From positions 56,986 through 120,985 of the forward strand of contig NZ_AUCX01000017.1 of the NCBI RefSeq assembly GCF_000429985.1: a stretch of DNA of 64,000 bases. The letters run 5' to 3'. How positions within the stretch are numbered: the first letter of the stretch is position 1; every line of letters starts with the position of its first letter. Position numbers and translations under genes: made by a program. This DNA is from Maridesulfovibrio bastinii DSM 16055. GTDB taxonomy: Bacteria > Desulfobacterota > Desulfovibrionia > Desulfovibrionales > Desulfovibrionaceae. The notes beneath the pieces are model-generated. The model was given only the letters and a program-made list of their open reading frames with translations. It was not told the DNA's origin and did no database searches. Positions 26,896 through 33,899 of the stretch are shown here, piece after piece.

Positions 26896-26950
26896 TTAAA
26901 ACGGATCGTCACAATCCGAACACAGGATCAATCCTTTAAGCTTAAACCGG

Positions 26951-27598
26951 TTAGAGTTCTTTATGGCAGAACCACCAGTCATAACCTTCATATTCACTCA
27001 TACGTTTTTCAGCATCAGCCTGTGACTGTGCAGGCGGAACAATAACTCTGTTTTTGATAAGCTCATTTTCCGGCCAGTTGGCTGGGATAGCTACACCATT
27101 TTCATCAGAGGTAATAAGAGCCTTAACAGAACGTACAATTTCATCCATGTTACGTCCGATTTCCTGAGGATAATAAAGGACAAGCCTTACTTTTCCTTCA
27201 GGGTCGCCGATAAATACAGCGCGGACGGTGTTTGAGCCTTTGCCGGGATGCAGCATGCCCAGTTTATTAGCAATGGTATCGTTGGCAGCAATTACAGGGA
27301 AAGTAATTTTAACCCCGAGTTTTTCCTGAATCCATTCAACCCATTTAATATGGCTGAAAACCTGATCGACCGACATTCCGATAAGTTTTACGCCAAGCTT
27401 TTCAAATTCTTCCATTCTTTTCTGAAAACCGACAAACTCTGTTGTGCATACAGGAGTAAAATCAGCAGGATGGCTGAAAAGAACAAACCAGCTACCCTTT
27501 AAATCTCCGGGAATATTCATGGGGCCGTGAGTAGTAACGACTGACATTTCTGGAAAAGGATCACCAAGAAGAGGCATGTTAAATTTCTTTTCTTCCAT
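26951..27598 (-). CDS. Peroxiredoxin (Prx6/archaeal-type AhpC-TSA)
   Basis: A 215-residue peroxidase that reduces H2O2 and organic peroxides. The peroxidatic cysteine is Cys51 in FTPVCTTE. A second cysteine near the C-terminus (Cys211, WWFCHKEL) fits the thermophile/archaeal Prx6 arrangement in which the partner cysteine lies in the extended tail. The C-terminal dimer arm ([25 protein letters not shown]) is present. The gene is monocistronic. A near-perfect PerR box overlaps the -35 of its promoter, so peroxide induction via PerR is likely. Confidence 0.92.
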   Translation of the reverse strand: MEEKKFNMPLLGDPFPEMSVVTTHGPMNIPGDLKGSWFVLFSHPADFTPVCTTEFVGFQKRMEEFEKLGVKLIGMSVDQVFSHIKWVEWIQEKLGVKITFPVIAANDTIANKLGMLHPGKGSNTVRAVFIGDPEGKVRLVLYYPQEIGRNMDEIVRSVKALITSDENGVAIPANWPENELIKNRVIVPPAQSQADAEKRMSEYEGYDWWFCHKEL

Positions 27599-27650
27599 TT
27601 TTAATCTCCGCTATCTTTTCAAGATTAGAGGTTATTGAAGTAATATTTTT

Positions 27651-27678
27651 AATATACCTATTTTAGAATGATTCTCAA
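27651..27678 (-). promoter_or_regulatory. Sigma-70 promoter of the peroxiredoxin gene
   Basis: On the minus strand TTGAGA (-35) and TATATT (-10) with 16-bp spacing, 53 bp before the start codon. The -35 lies inside the PerR box at 27663-27677. Confidence 0.65.
27663..27677. promoter_or_regulatory. PerR operator upstream of peroxiredoxin
   Basis: TTAGAATGATTCTCA matches the PerR/Fur-type consensus TTAnAATnATTnTAA at all fixed positions except one. It overlaps the promoter -35, so bound PerR would block transcription. PerR itself is not in the window. Confidence 0.65.
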
Positions 27679-27751
27679 TAGCTTTTTGCAGTTATTTAAC
27701 CAAACACGCCGCAATGCACTATAACATACCTTTTTTATGAATAATTTTTGC

Positions 27752-28630
27752 TTACTTGAGTGAAGAGGCAACTGAGACAGTAGCAGTCCTTCCAGCCACA
27801 AGGGTTACCCCTGCGGGAATATTATCAAAGGTAATTCGTACTGGAATACGCTGAGCCAGCCGCACCCATCTGAAAGTCGGGGCTACATTGGCCAAAGCTC
27901 CTTCCGTATCACTGCGTTCACTATCCTGAATTCCGCCGGCAATGCTGACGACATGCCCGGTGAGAACCTCAGGCTCTCCCATCACCTCAATTTTCACAGG
28001 ATCATTTTTATGAATTCTGGAAAGCTTGGTCTCCTCAAAGTATCCCATCACATAAAACGATTTTGAATCAACCAGCGCAGCAACAGCCTTACCAGCGGTA
28101 GCATAGTTTCCCGGACACAAAGAAAAGTTGGTGATTTTCCCATCTGCAGGTGCTTTTACATTTGCTCTGGAAATATTAAGTTCAGCAAGTTCCTTGGCCG
28201 CCACAGCAAGTTCATAATCAGATTCAGCCATTTTTAGCTGTCTGTCGGCCTGCTGCTTTCTCTGAAGGCTGACAACATCAGACAGAGCCAGTTTCTGATA
28301 TCTGGCAGAGTCTCTCTTAGCCAGTTCCAGAGTTGCTTCAGAACTCTCGATATGGGCTTTTGCCTGCTTAAGGTCCAAATAAAATCTTTTCGTATCAATA
28401 CGGAACAGCACATCACCTTTATGGACAATCTGGTTATCCTTGACCAGAACCTCATTTATTATTCCGGAAACATCCGGCGCAATATGCACAACGTCAGCAC
28501 ATATTCGTCCATCTCTGGTCCAGGGAGCTTCCATATAAAACTGCCAGAGGTAGTTGATTACTATTCCGGCACAGAAAACCACAACCATTGTTAAAATAAT
28601 TTTTCCTGAAGAATATAAAGTCTTTTTCAT
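27752..28630 (-). CDS. AaeA/EmrA-type efflux adaptor (HlyD family)
   Basis: A 292-residue membrane-fusion protein. One N-terminal TM helix is followed by PWTRDGRICADVVHIAPDVSGIINEV, the signature of the AaeA/EmrA group, then VLFRIDTKRFYLDLKQA, a short helical hairpin, and VKAPADGKITN of the second lipoyl half. It pairs with the FUSC-type AaeB transporter upstream in the same operon for export of aromatic carboxylic acids or related weak acids (known for the E. coli proteins; substrate here inferred). It overlaps the AaeX stop by four bases. Confidence 0.85.
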   Translation of the reverse strand: MKKTLYSSGKIILTMVVVFCAGIVINYLWQFYMEAPWTRDGRICADVVHIAPDVSGIINEVLVKDNQIVHKGDVLFRIDTKRFYLDLKQAKAHIESSEATLELAKRDSARYQKLALSDVVSLQRKQQADRQLKMAESDYELAVAAKELAELNISRANVKAPADGKITNFSLCPGNYATAGKAVAALVDSKSFYVMGYFEETKLSRIHKNDPVKIEVMGEPEVLTGHVVSIAGGIQDSERSDTEGALANVAPTFRWVRLAQRIPVRITFDNIPAGVTLVAGRTATVSVASSLK

Positions 28631-28833
28631 TGCAAAAACCGATTATATAAAAATATGCTTGTTCCTAAGATAGTAATATAAAAAGCGATGTTAAACAGCG
28701 GACGATGCCAGACCAGACGGTAAAAACCGACTCTGGCCAACGCCCTGTTCAGCAGCTGGCTCACAACCAGTGAAACGACTGCGAAAATCCCAAAAGTCGG
28801 TATAAATATTCCATTAATATCAAATTGTTGCAT
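28627..28833 (-). CDS. AaeX-like small membrane protein (DUF1656)
   Basis: A 68-residue protein with two predicted TM helices (INGIFIPTFGIFAVVSLVVS and PLFNIAFYITILGTSIFLY). This is the DUF1656/AaeX family found between aaeB and aaeA. Its function is unknown. It overlaps both neighbours by 1-4 bases (stop-start overlap), so all three are translationally coupled. Confidence 0.85.
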   Translation of the reverse strand: MQQFDINGIFIPTFGIFAVVSLVVSQLLNRALARVGFYRLVWHRPLFNIAFYITILGTSIFLYNRFLQ

Positions 28834-30899
28834 TAAACAGCTCCTACTTCTTCAATTCCATGATTCACGGGCATAAATCGTGCTGCCCTTTCAATGTTTA
28901 TCTTTATGCAGATTTCAAGTGCGGTGATGATTATATGCAGCTGATAACTTCTGTTTTTATCGTCATCATCATAAGTAACAGCCCGGCACTTTTTCAAAAG
29001 AGTCAAAAGAATTCGTTGATCATAATCGCGAAATTGATATTTACTCCGGTAATATTTTGTCATTTCTTTAAAGAAATTTATAAAAACTTCCTGAGACTCC
29101 TCAGGCATATCCAGACATATTTTCTGTAACTGAACCAGATTCTGACCGATTCTTAAATCTCTCAAAAGATCACCGGACATTATCTTTGAATCCGCTGACA
29201 CATTTGAATATCTTGGTGCCAGAGTTCCGAGGATATCCAAGAGAATAAGAAGGTTCCTTGAATTATTGGCCCTTGGAAAAGAGGCTATTCGCGCTAAAAT
29301 CTTCCAACCGGATTTAAGAAGGCTTTTAGCACTGGTTTCAGCTCCAACCGATTTAAAAATACCGCTCACAGCTATGGGCAGCAGAGTCGCCAGAATAATT
29401 GAGATACAACTGCTCATAAAAGTAGGTAGATCAAGATTTATGCTGTACTGGAGGTTCACCATGTTCGGCATATTTATGCAGAATCCCATACCAATCAGCG
29501 CATAAGCAGGATTTGCAGCCAAAGCCCCCATAGGAATCAATGTGAGTCCCAAAGACGCCATTATGGGAATAAAATCATTCAAGCCCGGCAACACAGCGAA
29601 AGAGTAAATAAAAGCGACAAAGGCAGACAGAATGTTACCATATAAAAACATCCTTAAAACAACTCTGGGGTCGTCCATGTGTGCTGTCAGACACATCAGA
29701 ACACCAGAGAGCTGCGCAACGATCATCCCTTCAGGAAACCCTGTAATTATCCAGAGGCAAATTGAAATAATAATGGTCAGGGCTGCGGTGAAAGCGGACC
29801 TGAAAGCATTATGATGATCACGGTGAATCGGTATGGTTTCGGTTATTGAAATAATTTTTTCCGAAGCCTTGGATATCCTGCCCCGGTGAAAATCAAACCG
29901 CAGTCTGGCACAATCTCTCCAGATTGCAGCAAACTCCTGCACACGCTTAAATATATTTGCGGCGACAATGCTTTCAGCATCGTTAACAGTAGTACTGATG
30001 GCGGATAATTTATCAGCTTCAGCACGAATGGCCTTGTATCCCCGGATGCCGAACCTTTCCCTTTTTTCAATTAATCCGGCAATTCTATTAAGAATTTCCA
30101 GAATCTCAGCACTCCCGGTATAAGAATTCTCTCTTAAATCTATGAGTTGGTCTTCAATTGCTGAAAGAGCAGGTATCAAAAGAGACATTCTATGTTGCAA
30201 GGCCTTCAACAACTTTCTTTTATCACTGTATCTTGAAGCCTCATACGAAACCTGAACAAACAGATTTCTCATCTCAATTGATTCGGAAGCGAGATTACGC
30301 CAGCCAACTGCCGTATCCTGCGGATCGTTTGACCCTCTGAAAACTTTTACTGCCAGCGCAACCATTTTATTGTGCCAGCTATCAACGGAATTGAGCAGTA
30401 GTGGACCATTGTTACGAGGGAAAAAAACCAGATGGACAACTGCGCCACAGATTATAGCCAATGTGATTTCTTCAACTCTTGCAACAGCAATATCGAAAAC
30501 CTGTCCCGGAGTATCAACAAGGGGAATTCCGGTTAACAGTACGGTATATCCGGCCAGAACAAACGCATAACTTCTCGGAGTTCTATCGAGCACGCTGAAA
30601 TAAAGACATGTTCCTATCCATAAAGCTATGGCCAGAGTCAGTATTACCGGAGACCCCACAAGATTCGGAATAAGCGCAATAATGGCTATTCCTCCTACAA
30701 ATGTCCCGATAAGCCGGTAAAAAGCTTTGGAGGTTAAAGAGCCCGCCAATGGATTGGCAATGACATAAGCTGTTGTCATTGCCCAATAAGGCCGGGGCAA
30801 ATTAAAATATACTGCCAGACCATAAGCTGCCACTGCGGCAACAAATGTTTTGGTGCCGAAAAGGGCACCATCGACAGATATTATCTGATTCTTTGACAA
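28833..30899 (-). CDS. AaeB-like FUSC-family inner-membrane efflux protein
   Basis: A 688-residue FUSC/aromatic acid exporter. It has two bundles of TM helices (about residues 15-165 and 370-510), each followed by a cytoplasmic helical domain. The N-terminal TM region carries the typical LPRPYWAMTTAYVIANPLAG stretch and the second has GFPEGMIVAQLSGVLMCLTA. It works with the AaeA-like adaptor to export organic acids. It begins two bases after the MarR stop, so marR-aaeB-aaeX-aaeA form one operon. Confidence 0.87.
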   Translation of the reverse strand: MSKNQIISVDGALFGTKTFVAAVAAYGLAVYFNLPRPYWAMTTAYVIANPLAGSLTSKAFYRLIGTFVGGIAIIALIPNLVGSPVILTLAIALWIGTCLYFSVLDRTPRSYAFVLAGYTVLLTGIPLVDTPGQVFDIAVARVEEITLAIICGAVVHLVFFPRNNGPLLLNSVDSWHNKMVALAVKVFRGSNDPQDTAVGWRNLASESIEMRNLFVQVSYEASRYSDKRKLLKALQHRMSLLIPALSAIEDQLIDLRENSYTGSAEILEILNRIAGLIEKRERFGIRGYKAIRAEADKLSAISTTVNDAESIVAANIFKRVQEFAAIWRDCARLRFDFHRGRISKASEKIISITETIPIHRDHHNAFRSAFTAALTIIISICLWIITGFPEGMIVAQLSGVLMCLTAHMDDPRVVLRMFLYGNILSAFVAFIYSFAVLPGLNDFIPIMASLGLTLIPMGALAANPAYALIGMGFCINMPNMVNLQYSINLDLPTFMSSCISIILATLLPIAVSGIFKSVGAETSAKSLLKSGWKILARIASFPRANNSRNLLILLDILGTLAPRYSNVSADSKIMSGDLLRDLRIGQNLVQLQKICLDMPEESQEVFINFFKEMTKYYRSKYQFRDYDQRILLTLLKKCRAVTYDDDDKNRSYQLHIIITALEICIKINIERAARFMPVNHGIEEVGAV

Positions 30900-30901
30900 A
30901 A

Positions 30902-31363
30902 TTATTCCTTAGGTTTTTCACCCCTTTTGGAGAGGGCTTTACCTATTTTATTCAGCAGACTTTCTGTTGCTTCTATTTCATTGATATCAACATCATTCAT
31001 CAACTCTTCCCGAAGTTCCGTCAGCAGATCTTCAAGCTTGGCTGTGACGATAAGACCTTCAGCTGTAAGCCAGACAAGCTTTGCCCGCCTGTCGCTCCTG
31101 TCTTCCTCACGTCGGACTAATTCGTTTTTTTCTAGTCCATCTAGGACCCTGACCACCGAAGCACTTTCAAGCCCTAAAGATTCGGCCAGCTTATTCTGGC
31201 GTATTCCATCGCCGTCACGGTAAAGAGTTACCAGAGACATGGCCGCAGCATCAGTAAGCCCATACGAAGAGATCACCTGAGCGATTGCCCTTCTCCATGC
31301 CTGAGCCACAGCAAAGAGCTGCTGCCCGAATCTAAAATATTTTGATACATCTAAATCTTGCAT
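30902..31363 (-). CDS. MarR-family repressor of the aae-like efflux operon
   Basis: A 153-residue winged-helix regulator. MarR hallmarks are clear: LAESLGLESASVVRVLDGLEKNELVRREEDRSDRRAKLVWLTAEG. It heads the operon with the aaeB-aaeX-aaeA-like genes. Two starts are possible: ATG 31384 and ATG 31363. Neither has a ribosome binding site. The promoter at 31370-31397 would place the transcript start at or near 31363, so I favour that start, perhaps as a leaderless message; 31384 lies upstream of the -10 and would not be transcribed from this promoter. The inducer is probably a phenolic or aromatic acid (inference). Confidence 0.85.
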   Translation of the reverse strand: MQDLDVSKYFRFGQQLFAVAQAWRRAIAQVISSYGLTDAAAMSLVTLYRDGDGIRQNKLAESLGLESASVVRVLDGLEKNELVRREEDRSDRRAKLVWLTAEGLIVTAKLEDLLTELREELMNDVDINEIEATESLLNKIGKALSKRGEKPKE

Positions 31364-31369
31364 ACTAAT

Positions 31370-31397
31370 TAGATAAGTAGTCATCTATTTTTGTCAA
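31370..31397 (-). promoter_or_regulatory. Promoter and MarR operator of the aae-like operon
   Basis: Minus strand: TTGACA (-35), 16-bp spacer, TATCTA (-10). An inverted repeat TAGAT-N8-ATCTA lies between and over the -10 and is a likely MarR site. Confidence 0.55.
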
Positions 31398-31479
31398 CAG
31401 TTTGAAATATCGAATATTTTTTATTCAACAAATAACTATCCCATCAATTTGATTTAACTAAACTATTTTTTTCAAACCG

Positions 31480-31507
31480 TTGACGATTCAATTTCTATAT
31501 ATAACAT
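31480..31507 (+). promoter_or_regulatory. Putative promoter of the ABM-like gene
   Basis: TTGACG (-35) and TAACAT (-10) with 16-bp spacing, 73 bp before the start of the 31580 gene. Confidence 0.4.
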
Positions 31508-31579
31508 TCATACACAATAACTTTTTAAAATCGCGTTTTAGTAAATTCAATAACCTGAGACAAAAGGATTTTTATAAAA

Positions 31580-31897
31580 ATGATAGCCAGAGAATGGAAA
31601 GCCAAATGTCCACTGAAGCATAAAGACGGATTTATAGCCTACCTATACCAGACCGGAATTAAAGATACCTGCGTTCTTGAAGGTTATATGGGCGCCCAGA
31701 TTTTTACCCGCGACTTGGAAAATGCCGCAGAAATCAAGCTTGTAACTTTTTGGAAGGACCTTGAGTGCATAAAAAAATATGCAGGTGAAGATATCGGTAT
31801 AGCCCGGCTGTACCCGGAAGATTATAAATACGAACTGGACCCGGATACATTTGTCTATCACTACGAAGTCATAGAAAATCAGTGGAAAAACAAATAA
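31580..31897 (+). CDS. Antibiotic-biosynthesis-monooxygenase-like (ABM) small protein
   Basis: A 105-residue alpha/beta-barrel-type small protein resembling the ABM/dimeric alpha-beta barrel family: AREWKAKCPLKHKDGFIAYLYQTG, EGYMGAQIFTR, EIKLVTFWKDLECIKKYAGEDI. Members are often dimers that cleave or handle small aromatic molecules; several bacterial ones have unknown substrates. It lies divergent to the MarR efflux operon, so a shared aromatic stress theme is possible. A hairpin separates it from convergent ssb. Confidence 0.6.
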   Translation: MIAREWKAKCPLKHKDGFIAYLYQTGIKDTCVLEGYMGAQIFTRDLENAAEIKLVTFWKDLECIKKYAGEDIGIARLYPEDYKYELDPDTFVYHYEVIENQWKNK

Positions 31898-31926
31898 GCA
31901 GGGAGCGATTAATAATCACTCCCTGC
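31898..31926. terminator. Hairpin between convergent ABM-like and ssb genes
   Basis: GCAGGGAG-C-GATT pairs with AATC-A-CTCCCTGC. A T-rich run follows on the minus strand, so it is mainly an ssb terminator. Confidence 0.75.
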
Positions 31927-31951
31927 CTGTAAAAATGACTGATTTATTTTT

Positions 31952-32476
31952 TTAGAAAGGAACTTCGTCCATTCCGCTGGCTTCAGAGGGGAAAGCAGGT
32001 CCGAGGTCTTCATCATCAGGATATCCACCCTGCTGGTTATTATTATATCCGCCCTGCTGCTGATAACCCTGAGACTGCTGATTCTGGTTCTGATAACCAC
32101 CCTGCTGCTGGTAGCCCTGAGACTGCCCGCCAGCCTGCTGTCTGCTTTCCAGACCTTGAACAGTATTTGCAACTATTTCAGTTGTAAAGCGGTCCTGACC
32201 ACCCTGATCCTGCCATTTGCGGGTCTGGAGCTTTCCTTCAACCAGAACAAGATTACCTTTAGTAAGATACTTGCCCACAAATTCAGCTGTCTGCCTCCAG
32301 GCAACAATTCTGTGCCATTCAGTTTTATCTACACGCTGACCTGTATTACGATCTTTATATCCTTCGTCAGTAGCCAGCGAAAAATTCACTACAGCCTGGC
32401 CGGACGGGGTATATGAAAGTTTAGGGTCCTGTCCGATTCTGCCGATAAGTATAACCTTATTCATGCTGCCAGCCAT
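31952..32476 (-). CDS. ssb: Single-stranded DNA-binding protein
   Basis: A 174-residue SSB. The N-terminal OB-fold shows [63 protein letters not shown]. The C-terminal linker is rich in Gln, Gly, Asn and Tyr repeats ([13 protein letters not shown] pattern) and ends in the acidic tip DEVPF that recruits SSB partners. Function: coats ssDNA in replication, recombination and repair. Confidence 0.96.
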   Translation of the reverse strand: MAGSMNKVILIGRIGQDPKLSYTPSGQAVVNFSLATDEGYKDRNTGQRVDKTEWHRIVAWRQTAEFVGKYLTKGNLVLVEGKLQTRKWQDQGGQDRFTTEIVANTVQGLESRQQAGGQSQGYQQQGGYQNQNQQSQGYQQQGGYNNNQQGGYPDDEDLGPAFPSEASGMDEVPF

Positions 32477-32552
32477 TCAAAACTCCCTTTCAAAATAATT
32501 TTCTCCGTTCCTTTTATTTATAAACAACAAAAGAAAAGGATTATATGTTCAT

Positions 32553-32894
32553 TTATGCAGATGCAGCCAGTTCAATTTCATCAAGAAGATCTTCTATCTC
32601 AAAACTTAATTTGCTGGCATCAGCCGGACGCCAGTCGCCAAGAGCTTCTTTTATTTTCAATCCGAGATCATAAGCTTTTTTTATAAGCTCTCCCAGATTC
32701 TTACTGGCTTCATCCGAAAGCAGGCCGGTATCAAGCCTGTCACGCATATCTTCCAAAAGTTCAAGAACTCCATGAGCCCTGCCACCACTCCGTGGCTCAA
32801 CCCAAGTCATTCCGACCAGTCTCGGCCATCTTTTTTCAACTTCTGACTCGTCAAAAGTTTCAGCCATAACCCTTATTTGAAGAATACTTCCCAT
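32553..32894 (-). CDS. Conserved hypothetical protein
   Basis: A 113-residue acidic, helical protein I do not recognise. It has WVEPRSGGRAHGVLELLEDMRDRLD and a second helical stretch with many Glu/Lys pairs, no signal peptide and no TM. AGGGG sits four bases before the ATG, close but workable. It lies downstream of a candidate structured RNA with its own promoter and may be translated from the same transcript. Upstream is the acetyl-CoA carboxylase operon; ssb follows. Confidence 0.55.
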   Translation of the reverse strand: MGSILQIRVMAETFDESEVEKRWPRLVGMTWVEPRSGGRAHGVLELLEDMRDRLDTGLLSDEASKNLGELIKKAYDLGLKIKEALGDWRPADASKLSFEIEDLLDEIELAASA

Positions 32895-32904
32895 ACCCCT
32901 ACAC

Positions 32905-33053
32905 CTTTTTTTCTGAAAACGAAAATCCTTACCTCAAGCAGGTAACGACTCTCAATTCTTAAGTTCTTTCAGGGACCACGACGTAAAAGTCACTATCCCA
33001 TACGGGTCTGCGAAACAGCCCCCAAAAGCTATTCCCAGAATTAATCCGTGTGA
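32905..33053 (-). ncRNA. Candidate structured small RNA or structured mRNA leader
   Basis: A roughly 150-nt minus-strand region starting just after a strong promoter. It can form a closing stem (TTCTGGGAA near 33032-33040 with TTTTCAGAA near 32911-32919, with two G-U pairs), a GGG-CTG/CAG-A-CCC hairpin near 33003-33022, a short CCC-GTAT-GGG hairpin, and a 3'-side hairpin at 32929-32945 (TTACCT-AGGTAA). A closed stem, central bubble and side hairpin are reminiscent of 6S RNA architecture, but I cannot show homology. There is no terminator before the next gene, so it may instead be the leader of the 32553 gene. Confidence 0.35.
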
Positions 33054-33059
33054 AGTACG

Positions 33060-33087
33060 ATTGTATAATTTATTGGATATAGTTCAA
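33060..33087 (-). promoter_or_regulatory. Strong sigma-70 promoter upstream of the structured RNA candidate
   Basis: On the minus strand TTGAAC (-35) and TACAAT (-10) are 16 bp apart. It lies between the biotin-carrier stop and the 32553 gene and cannot serve the upstream operon. Confidence 0.6.
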
Positions 33088-33113
33088 CCGGAAATAACGA
33101 CTTTCAAAGAAAA

Positions 33114-33764
33114 TTACTCTCTTTCTTCCCACTCGCTCTGAACACGGTTCACAACATCCTGAATATGCTTGAGCTGATCTTCCGGGCAGACTCCGATAAG
33201 AGGCTGACCTGAATCAACATTTTCACCATTATTGAAATAAATTGAATAAACAAGACCTTCTGGACCGCTGTAAACAAGAGGAGTTTCCCTTTTCATTCTG
33301 GAAACAATGAAAACCTCAAGTCCGTCACGGACTTTCACTGATTTTTCACCGGAACCTTTAATCTTTGTATCAATCTCAGGTGTAAAATAATACTTTGCTC
33401 TTTCCGGAGCATTGAAAAGGAAAAGAGCTTTTTTAAGGATCAGATGGAGAACTTCATCTTTTGAAAGAAAATGGCGGATTTTAAGCAAAGTCTGTCCGGC
33501 TTCAACAAAAGATCCTTCAAGCTCGCTTTTAATCTCAACTATTTCACCCTTCTCAGGTGCGTAAAGACTCTTTTTATTTCTTTCACGGGTAATATTGACC
33601 AGCAAAGTCCCATGTTTCTCCTTCCATTCACCGGAAGGGCCATTTACTTTATCACCTATTTTAACACCGGGAAATTCAACCTTTCCCGTATGTGGTGCAA
33701 CAATTTCAATCTCCTCATAGGGAGAAGCTTTTATTTCTTCAAGAAGCTGTTTTATATTCAGCAC
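33114..33764 (-). CDS. Biotin carboxyl carrier-like protein with two lipoyl/biotinyl-type domains
   Basis: A 216-residue carrier for the acetyl-CoA carboxylase next door. The C-terminal domain has the biotinylation motif IVSRMKRET with target Lys158, followed by EGLVYSIYFNNGENVDSGQPLI as in BCCP. The N-terminal half is a second hammerhead-like domain (VAPHTGKVEFPGVKIGDKV, LYAPEKGEIVEIKSELEGSFVEAGQTL) without an obvious MK site. Usual BCCP has one such domain. It is the last gene of the accC-accA/D operon, after a 135-bp gap, so it is likely the carrier subunit. Confidence 0.8.
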   Translation of the reverse strand: MLNIKQLLEEIKASPYEEIEIVAPHTGKVEFPGVKIGDKVNGPSGEWKEKHGTLLVNITRERNKKSLYAPEKGEIVEIKSELEGSFVEAGQTLLKIRHFLSKDEVLHLILKKALFLFNAPERAKYYFTPEIDTKIKGSGEKSVKVRDGLEVFIVSRMKRETPLVYSGPEGLVYSIYFNNGENVDSGQPLIGVCPEDQLKHIQDVVNRVQSEWEERE

Positions 33765-33899
33765 AGATAAATCCCCTGAATTATTATTTTAGTCTTTTAA
33801 ACACATATTATGTGTCACCATTTTAGTTATGATGATAAAGGCATTCTGACAGCCGTCTTTCTAAACCGGATATCGCATAAGCGACTGATCAAAATGCTG

